Notes under the pieces: generated by a model
Database searches by the model: none
Told to the model about the DNA's origin: nothing
The model's input: only the letters and a program-made list of their open reading frames with translations
Source of the DNA: Paenibacillus sp. 598K
GTDB taxonomy: Bacteria > Bacillota > Bacilli > Paenibacillales > Paenibacillaceae
NCBI RefSeq assembly: GCF_003851045.1
Contig: NZ_BFBX01000008.1
Location: 1-35,611, forward strand
Length of the DNA stretch: 35,611 nt
Reading direction: 5' to 3'
Position numbers and translations under genes: made by a program
Shown: positions 8,525-15,237 of the stretch, piece by piece
Numbering within the stretch: the first letter of the stretch is position 1
Layout of the letters: each line of letters opens with the position of its first letter

Positions 8525-9691
8525 ATGTCCAAAGTTCTGTTTATCAACGGTCCGGCTGAAGGTCATATCAATCCCACATTGGGACTGGTGCGCGAGTTAA
8601 TCCATCGAGGAGAAGAGGTGGTTTATCTCGCGCCAGCGCCATTCCGTGGCAAAATCGAGCTGACGGGAGCAGGGTTCAGGGAGTTCAATAGCTTCTACGG
8701 GCAACCGGAGTCGGGGGATCTTCCCGGATTCCTCGGTATGATGCGTTTTTTGCTTAGATCGGCAGACCAAGTGATAGATCAGGCCATGGAGTTGACCGCT
8801 ACGGAACGTTATGATTATGTGGTGCATGATGCATTTTTCGGTTGGGGGACGCTCATCGCTCACTTGCTTCAAGCGACATCCATCAGCTCCAACTCGACCT
8901 TCGCCCCCGTAATCAACAGCAGTATGACGGGAAAAGACGAACGGTCCGCAGCACAACTTGAGGAGATCAAGCAGGAGATGCTGCAGCTTTCAAGTCGGTA
9001 TGGCTTTCCCGTATCCAGGATGCAAGACATGATATTCAACAAAGGCGTCATGAATCTTGTATATACGAGCGAATATTTTCAGCCCCATAGGCACTTATTC
9101 GATGAAACGTATCATTTCGTCGGTCCTTCCATCGTCAAGCGTGAGGATGCCCCCGACTTTCCATGGTCACAGCTGGAAGGGGCACAGAGCATTTATATAT
9201 CTTTAGGCACGATCGCTAATGACGACAAGAGCTTCTACGAGGCGTGTTTCAAGGCATTTGCCGAGATGCCGTATCGAATTGTTATGTCCATAGGTAATAA
9301 GATTAGCGCATCCGCTTTGACCGGCGTACCGTCCAATTTTATCCTCCAGCCTTACGCTCCTCAACTGGAGATTTTAAAAAAGGTTGATCTCTTCATCACC
9401 CATGGAGGAATGAATAGTGTAAGCGAGGCGTTGTTCCATGATGTGCCGCTCATCGTGATTCCACTATCGGCCGACCAGCCGATCGTCGCCTCGCGGGTAG
9501 AAGAATTGGGCTGCGGCGTGAAGCTGAGTCGCCAGCAAGCGACTGCAGAAGCCTTGCGAAGCGCCGTCGATGGCGTGATCTCGAACGACGCGTATAAAAG
9601 GAATAGCTCTATTGTTGGGGAGACGCTTCGAAATGCGGGCGGATATAAGCGGGCTGCAGATCTTGTTATGGCCATGACAAAGGCGCGCTAA
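8525..9691 (+). CDS. MGT-type UDP-glycosyltransferase (GT1, GT-B fold)
   Basis: This 388-residue protein begins with the GT-B N-terminal pattern VLFINGPAEGHINPTLGLV. It ends with the nucleotide-sugar binding signature FITHGGMNSVSEALFHDVPL followed by IVIPLSADQP, both characteristic of macrolide glycosyltransferases such as YjiC and OleD. Such enzymes transfer glucose from UDP-glucose to hydroxyls of macrolides, flavonoids or other small molecules and can inactivate antibiotics. An AAGGA lies about 10 nt before the ATG. The linked MarR regulator suggests induction by a toxic compound; the acceptor is unknown. Confidence 0.88.
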   Translation: MSKVLFINGPAEGHINPTLGLVRELIHRGEEVVYLAPAPFRGKIELTGAGFREFNSFYGQPESGDLPGFLGMMRFLLRSADQVIDQAMELTATERYDYVVHDAFFGWGTLIAHLLQATSISSNSTFAPVINSSMTGKDERSAAQLEEIKQEMLQLSSRYGFPVSRMQDMIFNKGVMNLVYTSEYFQPHRHLFDETYHFVGPSIVKREDAPDFPWSQLEGAQSIYISLGTIANDDKSFYEACFKAFAEMPYRIVMSIGNKISASALTGVPSNFILQPYAPQLEILKKVDLFITHGGMNSVSEALFHDVPLIVIPLSADQPIVASRVEELGCGVKLSRQQATAEALRSAVDGVISNDAYKRNSSIVGETLRNAGGYKRAADLVMAMTKAR

Positions 9692-9705
9692 ATACCGAGC
9701 GGTCT

Positions 9706-9863
9706 GCAGCGGCAGATTGGAAGCTCCTCTCCGAGGCTTTTGGACGCGTGCCCGAATAACAAAGTTCACCCGCAGCATTGTGGGCGATCTTTGTGTGCCT
9801 GGAAAGAGTCTTCGGGCAACGTTCGACCCTCACAAGGATAACCCGATGTACATGGAACGCTTC
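9706..9863 (+). pseudogene. Remnant of an XRE/MLTR_LBD regulator
   Basis: Two pieces in different frames match the ligand-binding domain of the intact regulator at 3442-4296. AAADWKLLSEAFGRVPE (from 9706, ending at a TAA) corresponds to the AAELIVADFGSLPD region. SLRATFDPHKDNPMYMERF (ending at 9863) corresponds to LLRAGFDDYKNNPLYMERF. The HTH half and the C-terminus are absent. The fragment is directly abutted by an SDR fragment, so it may be what is left of a second XRE-SDR pair. Confidence 0.6.
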
Positions 9864-9865
9864 GG

Positions 9866-10004
9866 GCGTACCTGGCTGTTTACAGCGCTACCAAGGTCTT
9901 CGTGTTATCGTTCTCCGAAGCGCTGTGGGCGGAAACCCGAGGGCGCGGTGTCCGTGATGGCCCTGTGTCCAGGTGCGACTGAAACTGGCTTTTTCAGTAG
10001 TTGA
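9866..10004 (+). pseudogene. Middle fragment of an SDR (catalytic YxxxK part)
   Basis: The frame from 9866 reads AYLAVYSATKVFVLSFSEAL then WAETRGRGV; after a frameshift near 9950 it continues VSVMALCPGATETGFFSS to a TGA. YSATK is the SDR catalytic motif and CPGATETGF the following cofactor-loop motif. The N-terminal Rossmann part and the C-terminus are missing. The sub-family (SEALWAE, ALCPGATETGF) is the one expected for the internally deleted SDR at 12728-13090, and the two pieces do not overlap. Confidence 0.65.
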
Positions 10005-10079
10005 CTACGGAAGCCAAGGCGAACAGCCTCCACACCATTTGGCTTGAAATAAAAAAGCCAGCCCCTAAAATGAGACTCG

Positions 10080-10403
10080 CTACAAAAATGTGTGTATTTT
10101 GTCTAAACACTCATTAACTATTTCATTCGGGGCTTTTCCGACGATATCAATGCGTCCAGCTTGCCAATCAAAATTTTTTATCTGATCCGTTAAAATGACC
10201 CCGTTAAACACCAAACCACCCGGGAGCAGCACTTCGTACCCCCAGCCGCGAACCGTATGAGTGATTGGGCAAAGTGAAACAAAACCCGTCGTTTCATTAA
10301 ATGCTTTTGGTGACAGCACGATCGCAGACCTTCTCCCGGCTTGTTCGTGACCAACTTGGGGATTAAAGTTTATCCATACTAAATCTCCTCGATCTGCACA
10401 CAT
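10080..10403 (-). CDS. mazF: MazF/PemK-family endoribonuclease toxin
   Basis: This 107-residue protein has the MazF beginning RGDLVWINFNPQVGHEQAGR, then RSAIVLSPKAFN, SLCPITH and the conserved end of the SH3-like core (GGLVFNGVILTDQIKNFDWQ). Members cleave mRNA at short sequences and halt growth. Its ATG directly follows the TAG of the upstream AbrB-type antitoxin, giving a tightly coupled antitoxin-toxin operon. All core motifs look intact. The cut site cannot be predicted. Confidence 0.9.
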   Translation of the reverse strand: MCADRGDLVWINFNPQVGHEQAGRRSAIVLSPKAFNETTGFVSLCPITHTVRGWGYEVLLPGGLVFNGVILTDQIKNFDWQAGRIDIVGKAPNEIVNECLDKIHTFL

Positions 10404-10643
10404 CTAAAGCAATTCCTTCCCTTCTACACCGAATTCCATTTCATCGTGGCGACTTTCCGGGTTGCATTGGGCCAACAATTCTTCTAATGTCGGCTTTTTC
10501 TTCTTTGGTATTACGATGAGCGTATGATCATCACCCACAACCAAGTCAACTTCCGACCCTTGACTGACCGCAATCCTTTCTGCAATCTGGGCGGGAATAC
10601 GAATGCCCAGACTGTTTCCCCACTTCTGTACGGTGGTCGACAT
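10404..10643 (-). CDS. mazE: AbrB/MazE-type antitoxin
   Basis: This 79-residue protein has the swapped-hairpin AbrB N-terminal domain at 1-45 (VQKWGNSLGIRIPAQIAERI, then VSQGSEVDLVV). An acidic C-terminal tail (LEELLAQCNPESRHDEMEF) is the kind that wraps the toxin. A GGGAGGA site lies 7 nt before the ATG. The N-terminal domain is expected to bind the operon's own promoter; a perfect 20-bp palindrome lies 57 bp upstream of the start. Confidence 0.9.
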   Translation of the reverse strand: MSTTVQKWGNSLGIRIPAQIAERIAVSQGSEVDLVVGDDHTLIVIPKKKKPTLEELLAQCNPESRHDEMEFGVEGKELL

Positions 10644-10699
10644 GAAGAGTCCTCCCTCTTTCGATTCCTTTCGCTCACTTTACCACACCTCTATCGACA

Positions 10700-10719
10700 T
10701 GTATATACTAGTATATACA
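10700..10719. promoter_or_regulatory. Perfect 20-bp palindrome upstream of mazEF
   Basis: TGTATATACTAGTATATACA is fully self-complementary. It lies 57 bp before the mazE start, at the 3' end of a decayed SDR gene. Its position and AT-rich palindromic form fit an operator for the MazE-MazF complex; I could not assign a convincing -35/-10 pair. Confidence 0.55.
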
Positions 10720-10720
10720 A

Positions 10721-11479
10721 CAGATCTACCGCCACTAACGGTGATCGTCTCTCCAACTTATAATTGGCCGCATCCGAAGCAAGAAAACAGATCACTTCCG
10801 CGATTTCCGTGGGGGTGGCCACGCGCTGAAGCGGGACAGACGCAATCAGCCTTTCGAGACGATGTTCATCTGGTGCAAACTTCTCATGAAATGGCGTATC
10901 CACCATTCCGGGAGCTACGCCGTTTACTATAATTCCATGTTCAATAAGCTCTCTCGACATACCGACGGTTAACGTATTTACGGCCCCTTTCGCAGAGGCA
11001 TAGTGAATACTTTCGCCCGCTCCTCCAAGACGAGCCGCAGCCGACGCGACGAGAGATTAATAATTTAACCCGCTCTCCTCGGGATCATATATTGTAAAAC
11101 CGCCTGAGAACAGAGAAGAATACTTTTTACATTTTAAAGCATAGGTCTCGTCCCACAGTTGTTCCGTCATGTCCATAAATGTGCTCTGCTTGACGCCCCC
11201 TCCAGCGTTATTAATTAATACATCCACAATCCCATGCTTTGATACAACCTCTTGCACCATGGCCTCAACTTCATTTTGCTTAGTAATATCCGCTTGAACG
11301 ATATGTCCATCGCCACCCGCTTCTCGAATCGTCGCTAGCGCTTCGGTAGCGCCTTGTATATGATTCCGATAATGGATAACAACCTTCGCTCCCCTTGCTG
11401 CCATTAATTCCGCCGTCGCCCGTCCGATTCCCGAACTAGCCCCGGTAATGAGAACGACCTTCCCGACAAAACTCTGCAT
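10721..11479 (-). pseudogene. SDR oxidoreductase (FabG-like) with several disabling mutations
   Basis: The gene begins well (AAAGGAGGG, ATG at 11479) with VVLITGASSGIGRATAEL and LINNAGGG. The frame then breaks near 11140, where the true continuation is VKSILLCSQAVLQYMIPRR. A TAA interrupts it near 11065 before IINLSS. It shifts again near 11050 into AAARLGGAGESIHYASAKGA (catalytic YASAK), runs through VNGVAPGMVDTPFHEKF and FLASDAANY, and shifts once more near 10757 into GETITVSGGRS. Every expected SDR block is present in order, so this was a gene of about 250 codons. It lies 19 bp after the APH-fold gene and was probably once its operon partner. Confidence 0.8.
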
Positions 11480-11498
11480 ACCGACGCCCTCCTTTTAC

Positions 11499-12380
11499 TC
11501 AATAACCCACTGAATTCCTTAACCTAAGAATACTTTCCTGAAGGAACGTTTGATTTTGTTCAATGCCTCTTTTTTTACACCAAACAACTGCGCTGAAAGC
11601 ATCGTAGAAATCATAGAATGGCAGCACGCTTTCCAGAGTCAACATTGGTCGAATCGAATGATAACCCTCAATGAACGGTATCTTTGTTCTTGGATCGACT
11701 CCCCAAATATCTCGATTGACTTTTGTAAAATCGATTTCCGACGATCCACCACGGGCACTCTCGAAATCAATAATGCCAGCCACCTCGTTACCATTGACCA
11801 ATATATTACCTGGTCTAAAATCCATGTGAACAATGCATGGTCCGTCCGGATCCGGTAAAGCAGAGAAAACTTCATCAAAGTGAAGAATACATCTTTCATA
11901 TAAGTTTGCGTCGAGAATCTCTTTGCATGGCTCTTTCCATTGTTCAAAATTACTTTTGATATGTAATCTCCAATTATTTTGGTCAAGTAACTTAAAACCA
12001 TCGGTTACATGGTAACCATACCCAGGAGTTCTAACCTCATGGAGCATAGCAAGATACACGCCAATTTGAAAAGAGAGTTTCGCATCAATCTCTCCTGTAC
12101 AAGGCATACCTGGAATTGCTGAAAGAAGCAATGCCCCAGTAGTACTTTCATCCCCGCACCAAACGTCCAATACCTTAGGAACAGGAATTACTTCTTTCAA
12201 TGTTTCAAGTATCTGAAATTCACGAAATAGCTTATCTTTGTTAAATGGAATTTTTACATAAACGTCTTCTCCGCTAGCAAGAGTAAGTTTGTATACATCT
12301 GAACTAAATGACTCTGGAACATCTTCTATATTCGAGACGTTCAACTTCAGCTTTTCTATAACGTTAAGAATGGAATTCAT
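11499..12380 (-). CDS. Aminoglycoside phosphotransferase (APH)-fold kinase
   Basis: This 293-residue phosphotransferase-fold protein has the catalytic loop IVHMDFRPGNILV (H.D....N, about 190-202) and the metal-binding Asp in VAGIIDFESARGG. The N-terminal lobe has YKLTLASGEDVYVKIP with a candidate ATP-binding lysine. ATG at 12380 is chosen because GGAGG lies 7 nt upstream; the open frame runs further to 12419 without support. A short leader frame overlaps its first codons. Relatives include antibiotic and sugar kinases; the substrate is unknown. Confidence 0.82.
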   Translation of the reverse strand: MNSILNVIEKLKLNVSNIEDVPESFSSDVYKLTLASGEDVYVKIPFNKDKLFREFQILETLKEVIPVPKVLDVWCGDESTTGALLLSAIPGMPCTGEIDAKLSFQIGVYLAMLHEVRTPGYGYHVTDGFKLLDQNNWRLHIKSNFEQWKEPCKEILDANLYERCILHFDEVFSALPDPDGPCIVHMDFRPGNILVNGNEVAGIIDFESARGGSSEIDFTKVNRDIWGVDPRTKIPFIEGYHSIRPMLTLESVLPFYDFYDAFSAVVWCKKRGIEQNQTFLQESILRLRNSVGY

Positions 12381-12438
12381 ACGAAACCTCCTGTTTACCC
12401 AAATTCTTGCATATATCATATTCTTGACCCCGTACCAA
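12364..12438 (-). CDS. Possible leader peptide overlapping the APH-fold kinase start
   Basis: From TTG at 12438, immediately after the palindromic element, a 24-codon frame reads LVRGQEYDICKNLGKQEVSY and ends in EFHS. Its stop lies 16 nt inside the kinase gene. The first APH-fold gene has the same palindrome-TTG arrangement followed by ALVHEYDVKG, sharing the EYD(I/V) stretch at the same distance. A translated, coupling leader is possible, but the evidence is only this two-way similarity. Confidence 0.35.
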   Translation of the reverse strand: MVRGQEYDICKNLGKQEVSYEFHS

Positions 12439-12456
12439 GACCCCTTCCCAAGGGGT
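12435..12456 (-). repeat. Palindromic element, copy 2 (before APH gene 2)
   Basis: The minus strand reads ACCCCTTGGGAAGGGGT then CTTGG, 55 bp before the kinase ATG. It matches copy 1 at 7913-7934 at 20 of 22 positions, and both differences sit near the centre, leaving the arms intact. Confidence 0.6.
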
Positions 12457-12574
12457 TATATTCAATGCTAGGAGGAGTGTCGAACATGCTTTGCTGTTCT
12501 CAGCAATCAGCGGTAACATCGAATAGCATGCGAAACCTCGGAAGAACTGAACCGCATGTCCTCTTCTGCACACC

Positions 12575-12610
12575 TTAACGCCTAGCGCTGCCACCATCGA
12601 CAACGACCCA
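12575..12610 (-). pseudogene. Trace of an SDR C-terminus
   Basis: One frame reads WVVVDGGSARR followed by TAA, the usual last strand of FabG-like SDRs. Only about 11 codons are recognisable. The rest of the 12381-12727 interval (the leader region aside) shows nothing I can identify. The call is weak because the match is short. Confidence 0.3.
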
Positions 12611-12727
12611 GGCGAGTTTTCATCGCAAGCTTAGCCTGTTAGTTCAATTACTAGTATGGACGCACTGTGGTTAGCCCTCACCTGTTGTTGGTAAGATGAA
12701 GGCAATAACAGGGATTAGGGGGCCATC

Positions 12728-13090
12728 ATGAAATCATATCATTATCAGGGCAAACTGGCCGTGGTCACCGGGGCTTCCTCTGGCATCGGCGAGGCCTATG
12801 CCAGAGAACTGGCAGCGCGAGGCTGCCATGTCATATTGGTCGCTCGTTCCAAGGAAAAATTGGAGGCGTTAGCCGGAGAGATCAAGCGTAAGCACGAAGA
12901 AATGGTGGCGCGGAACACGCTATCCACTCCAGAGAACGTAGTTGGAGCCGGATTTCGCGGGATCGACAAAGGCAGCAGCTACATCATTGACGGACGCAAC
13001 AATTATATGGCCGCCCTGATGATTCGCTTTCTTCCCCGACGCAGATTAGCTTTAATCAATGAACGGGTATCGCGCCCCAAAGCCCACTGA
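12728..13090 (+). pseudogene. SDR with an internal deletion (N- and C-terminal parts joined in frame)
   Basis: The 120-codon frame begins as a normal SDR (LAVVTGASSGIGEAYARELA, then RGCHVILVARSKEKLEAL) with a GGGGG site before its ATG. At about codon 58 it jumps directly from IKRKHEE to MVARNTLSTPENVVGAGFRG and KGSSYIIDGRNNYM, which is the C-terminal region of DltE/YqjQ-like SDRs. About 110-130 residues are missing, including NNAG, the catalytic Ser and YxxxK. The product cannot be an active dehydrogenase. A matching middle piece lies at 9866-10004. Confidence 0.7.
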
Positions 13091-13171
13091 AGAAGGCGTC
13101 GAAAAACCGCCAGGTAACGCTCATTTCATTCAGTCTATATAGCCAGAAGATGCTTCACGGGAGTTAGGTTG

Positions 13172-13203
13172 GGCAGCGAGCATTTAATCCAGCTGCCTTT
13201 TTC
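13172..13203 (+). terminator. Rho-independent terminator
   Basis: GGCAGC and GCTGCC pair across a 14-nt loop and are followed by TTTTTCTTTG. It lies 82 bp after the truncated SDR and probably ended its transcript. Confidence 0.6.
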
Positions 13204-13250
13204 TTTGTTTAGTGCTAATGTGCTGCGGCTGTCGCTGTCCGCAACTATAG

Positions 13251-13343
13251 TCAATTCTGTGGAGATCCACCGGTAGCATCAACGAGCTGCCCCGTGATCC
13301 ATCTCGCCTCCTCAGAGGCTATAAATACAACGATTAGGGCTAT
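13251..13343 (-). pseudogene. SDR C-terminal remnant
   Basis: A minus-strand frame reads TIALIVVFIASEEARWITGQ then LVDATGGSPQN and a TGA. This is the conserved end of FabG-like SDRs (FLASDEARWITGQ..DATGG). Nothing upstream continues the match, since the XRE gene's control region begins there. It comes from a different SDR than the other fragments. Confidence 0.6.
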
Positions 13344-13396
13344 TGTTTTCGCTTATGATGCTGCCAGACCAGGCCGCTGATGACACCGACGATGGC

Positions 13397-13427
13397 TTGT
13401 ACACTTGATGGGGCTTTGTGTACACTT
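13397..13427 (+). promoter_or_regulatory. Direct repeats before the small XRE gene
   Basis: TGTACACTT occurs at 13398-13406 and 13419-13427, with start points about two helical turns (21 bp) apart. Both lie 20-50 bp before the XRE start. Binding by the encoded regulator is inferred. The copies also resemble -35 (TTGTAC) and -10 (TGTACA) positions. Confidence 0.45.
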
Positions 13428-13448
13428 AAAACGAAGGAGCGATCGCGC

Positions 13449-13784
13449 ATGCAGACACCAGCCATAACACGCATTGGAGCCACCATCCGGGCGTTTCGCA
13501 AGTCCCGCAATCTGACGCTGGAGCAATTCGCCGAGCTGACCGACTCCACCGTCTCCTACATCGGTACCATCGAGCGCGGCGAACAAAACATCACCATACA
13601 AACCTTGGACAAAATCGCCCAGGCCTTCGATATCGATATCTTCGACCTGCTATCCGTCAGCCAGGTCCCCAACGAAACCATCCGCGAAGTCCAAGCCCTC
13701 CTACTGCAGCAGGACGACTTTCACCAGAAGAAATTTTTGGCGATCTTGAAGGAGTTTGTGAAGAGTCCTGAGAATGGAAAATAG
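13449..13784 (+). CDS. Small XRE-family HTH regulator
   Basis: This 111-residue protein has a Cro/C1-type HTH at about 8-65: IGATIRAFRKSRNLTLEQFA, then ELTDSTVSYIGTIERGEQNI with the recognition helix STVSYIGTIERG, then LDKIAQAFDIDIFDLL. A short helical tail follows. The open frame runs upstream to 13380, but the ATG at 13449 has AAGGAG about 10 nt before it. It stands between SDR ruins and an IS3 fragment and has its own repeat-containing control region, suggesting autoregulation. Its targets are not evident. Confidence 0.82.
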   Translation: MQTPAITRIGATIRAFRKSRNLTLEQFAELTDSTVSYIGTIERGEQNITIQTLDKIAQAFDIDIFDLLSVSQVPNETIREVQALLLQQDDFHQKKFLAILKEFVKSPENGK

Positions 13785-13803
13785 CCCTCGAAGGAGGGCT
13801 ATT
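13780..13803 (+). terminator. Hairpin after the small XRE gene
   Basis: AATAGCCCTC and GAGGGCTATT form a perfect 10-bp stem overlapping the XRE stop codon. The following GGGTTGGTTTT is only moderately T-rich. Confidence 0.55.
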
Positions 13804-13907
13804 GGGTTGGTTTTAATGATATTTCGTTCTCTTGGTGCTAAGGTATACTGGATCGGCTACAGTTAGATGGATAATAAAAATAAGGATTTATAGAATAAAC
13901 CTATCCC

Positions 13908-14141
13908 GATCGTGGCAGTGAATTCAAAAACCAAACGATGAACTAACTTTTGTAGACCTTTGGGATTGGCCGTTCATTAAGCAAGAAGGGCTGTCTTTTT
14001 GACAACGCTGTGGCCGAAGCGATCTACATGGTGACAGAGTTCATCTACTAGGCGGAGTCCCACAGCCTTCATCAATTGGAGTTGGAGTTTGTACGATTAC
14101 ATAAACTGTTTTAACAAGCATCGCGTTCACGGATCATTATT
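13908..14141 (+). pseudogene. IS3-family (IS150-like) transposase fragment
   Basis: The frame from 13908 reads DRGSEFKNQTMN*LL*TFGI, then GRSLSKKGCLFDNAVAEAIY, MVTEFIY*AESHSLHQLELE and, after a frameshift, FNKHRVHGSL. This is the end of the OrfB integrase core: the second Asp in DRGSEF and the Glu in DNAVAEA belong to the DDE triad. It carries three in-frame stops and a shift, and no inverted repeats or OrfA are visible. The remaining sequence of 13804-13907 and 14142-14240 shows nothing recognisable. Confidence 0.75.
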
Positions 14142-14240
14142 GATCTTTAGGATACATGACACCGGTTCAGGACAGCTAAGTTGCCTTTAAAAAAGTTGTC
14201 TGATTTTCTGTTGATAGTCCACTTTAATTACGAAAAATAA

Positions 14241-14275
14241 TAGAGGCCGGATACCTTAATCGGTACCCGCCTCTA
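14241..14275 (-). terminator. Terminator of the DUF4062-type gene
   Basis: On the minus strand an imperfect hairpin (TAGAGGC..GGTACC with GGTATCC.GCCTCTA) lies 14 bp after the stop and is followed by TTATTTTTCG. Confidence 0.65.
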
Positions 14276-14289
14276 ATATGTTAAGCAAC

Positions 14290-15057
14290 CTAAGAATGCT
14301 TTTTCAAATAATCAGTGATTTCTATTTTACGCGTTTGGGGGAATATCCATCCCTTTAGCTTCGCATTCCATTTACCACCAAGCTGTTTAAGTTCGCCCTT
14401 AACTTTCGTCGTTTCGCCCTTTACTAAGAAACTTCTAACTTCTCCATCCTTTTCGTAGTCCTCTATGTATATTGTTCTATCTTTCATTACTTCCAACACT
14501 TCAGGAGCATCTGCCAATTTCTTAGCTATTTGACTGGCTCCGATACCTTTAACCAAATGATCTATGTTAATTGCTAACTGGCGCGCGAACTTTTCCTTCA
14601 AGTCTTGCGTACCTGTGTAGCTTTCAACCAAGCCTAGCGGGCGTAATTTCTCCTTAAACTCGGTCAACTGTTTGTACTGGTCAATATCAATCTTATCCAA
14701 CTCTGCTGGTTTAGAACAAAAGTAAATCATGGCTGGCTTTCCCATTTTAATGAAATACTCAATTTCCTCTACTGTGCCACTTTCAGCAACTCCTGTATGT
14801 GTGCCTATCCTTGTCCAGAATAATCCCACTAGCAGGTCGCAGTCTTTTACCAACTGCTGATTAATCACCTCTTGCGGTCTATCTCCTAGTAACGGTGCCG
14901 AATGAGTTTCCCATCTAACTGGAAGTATTACAACATTTGATTGGGATGCCCGTAAGTCATTCCACTCACTTATGACTGCTGGAATAATATCTCTATCTGT
15001 TCCCACATCCCCCGGTGAAGCTATTAGAATCCGATATACATCCGCCTTAAATGTCAT
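14290..15057 (-). CDS. DUF4062 / TIR-SLOG-like protein with C-terminal GGKWN..GWIFP domain
   Basis: This 255-residue protein opens with a Rossmann-like domain (about 6-170) of the DUF4062 type: YRILIASPGDVGTDRDIIP, LPVRWETHSAPLLGDRPQ, CDLLVGLFWTRIGT, and SGTVEEIEYFIKMGKPAMIY. The SGTxxEI....GKP segment resembles the nucleotide-binding Glu region of nucleoside deoxyribosyltransferase, TIR and SLOG folds. After a linker, residues 208-250 form a small domain (FLVKGETTKVKGELKQLGGK, then WNAKLKGWIFP) seen in varied modular proteins. GGGGAGG before the ATG at 15057 decides the start over the longer frame to 15105. Its role is unknown; the setting near a SIR2 protein suggests defence or signalling. 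Confidence 0.7.
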   Translation of the reverse strand: MTFKADVYRILIASPGDVGTDRDIIPAVISEWNDLRASQSNVVILPVRWETHSAPLLGDRPQEVINQQLVKDCDLLVGLFWTRIGTHTGVAESGTVEEIEYFIKMGKPAMIYFCSKPAELDKIDIDQYKQLTEFKEKLRPLGLVESYTGTQDLKEKFARQLAINIDHLVKGIGASQIAKKLADAPEVLEVMKDRTIYIEDYEKDGEVRSFLVKGETTKVKGELKQLGGKWNAKLKGWIFPQTRKIEITDYLKKHS

Positions 15058-15237
15058 ATTGTTCCTCCCCGATACCCTATGGGCATAGTATATTACTTTC
15101 TTCACGAAACTAAAAGAGGCTTGTCTGTTTCGGCAGTGGGGATTTGAACAGATTTCGCGATAAAATGACTCTCTTTCTGATTACGTCCATACAGACATAA
15201 AAATCAGCAAAAAGGAGACCTATTAGAGTCCATCAAT

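Noticed and set aside
15140..15175. TTCAAATCCCCACT on the minus strand, resembling a tRNA T-arm
   Set aside because: The flanking bases do not form a T-stem and no other tRNA arms can be drawn.
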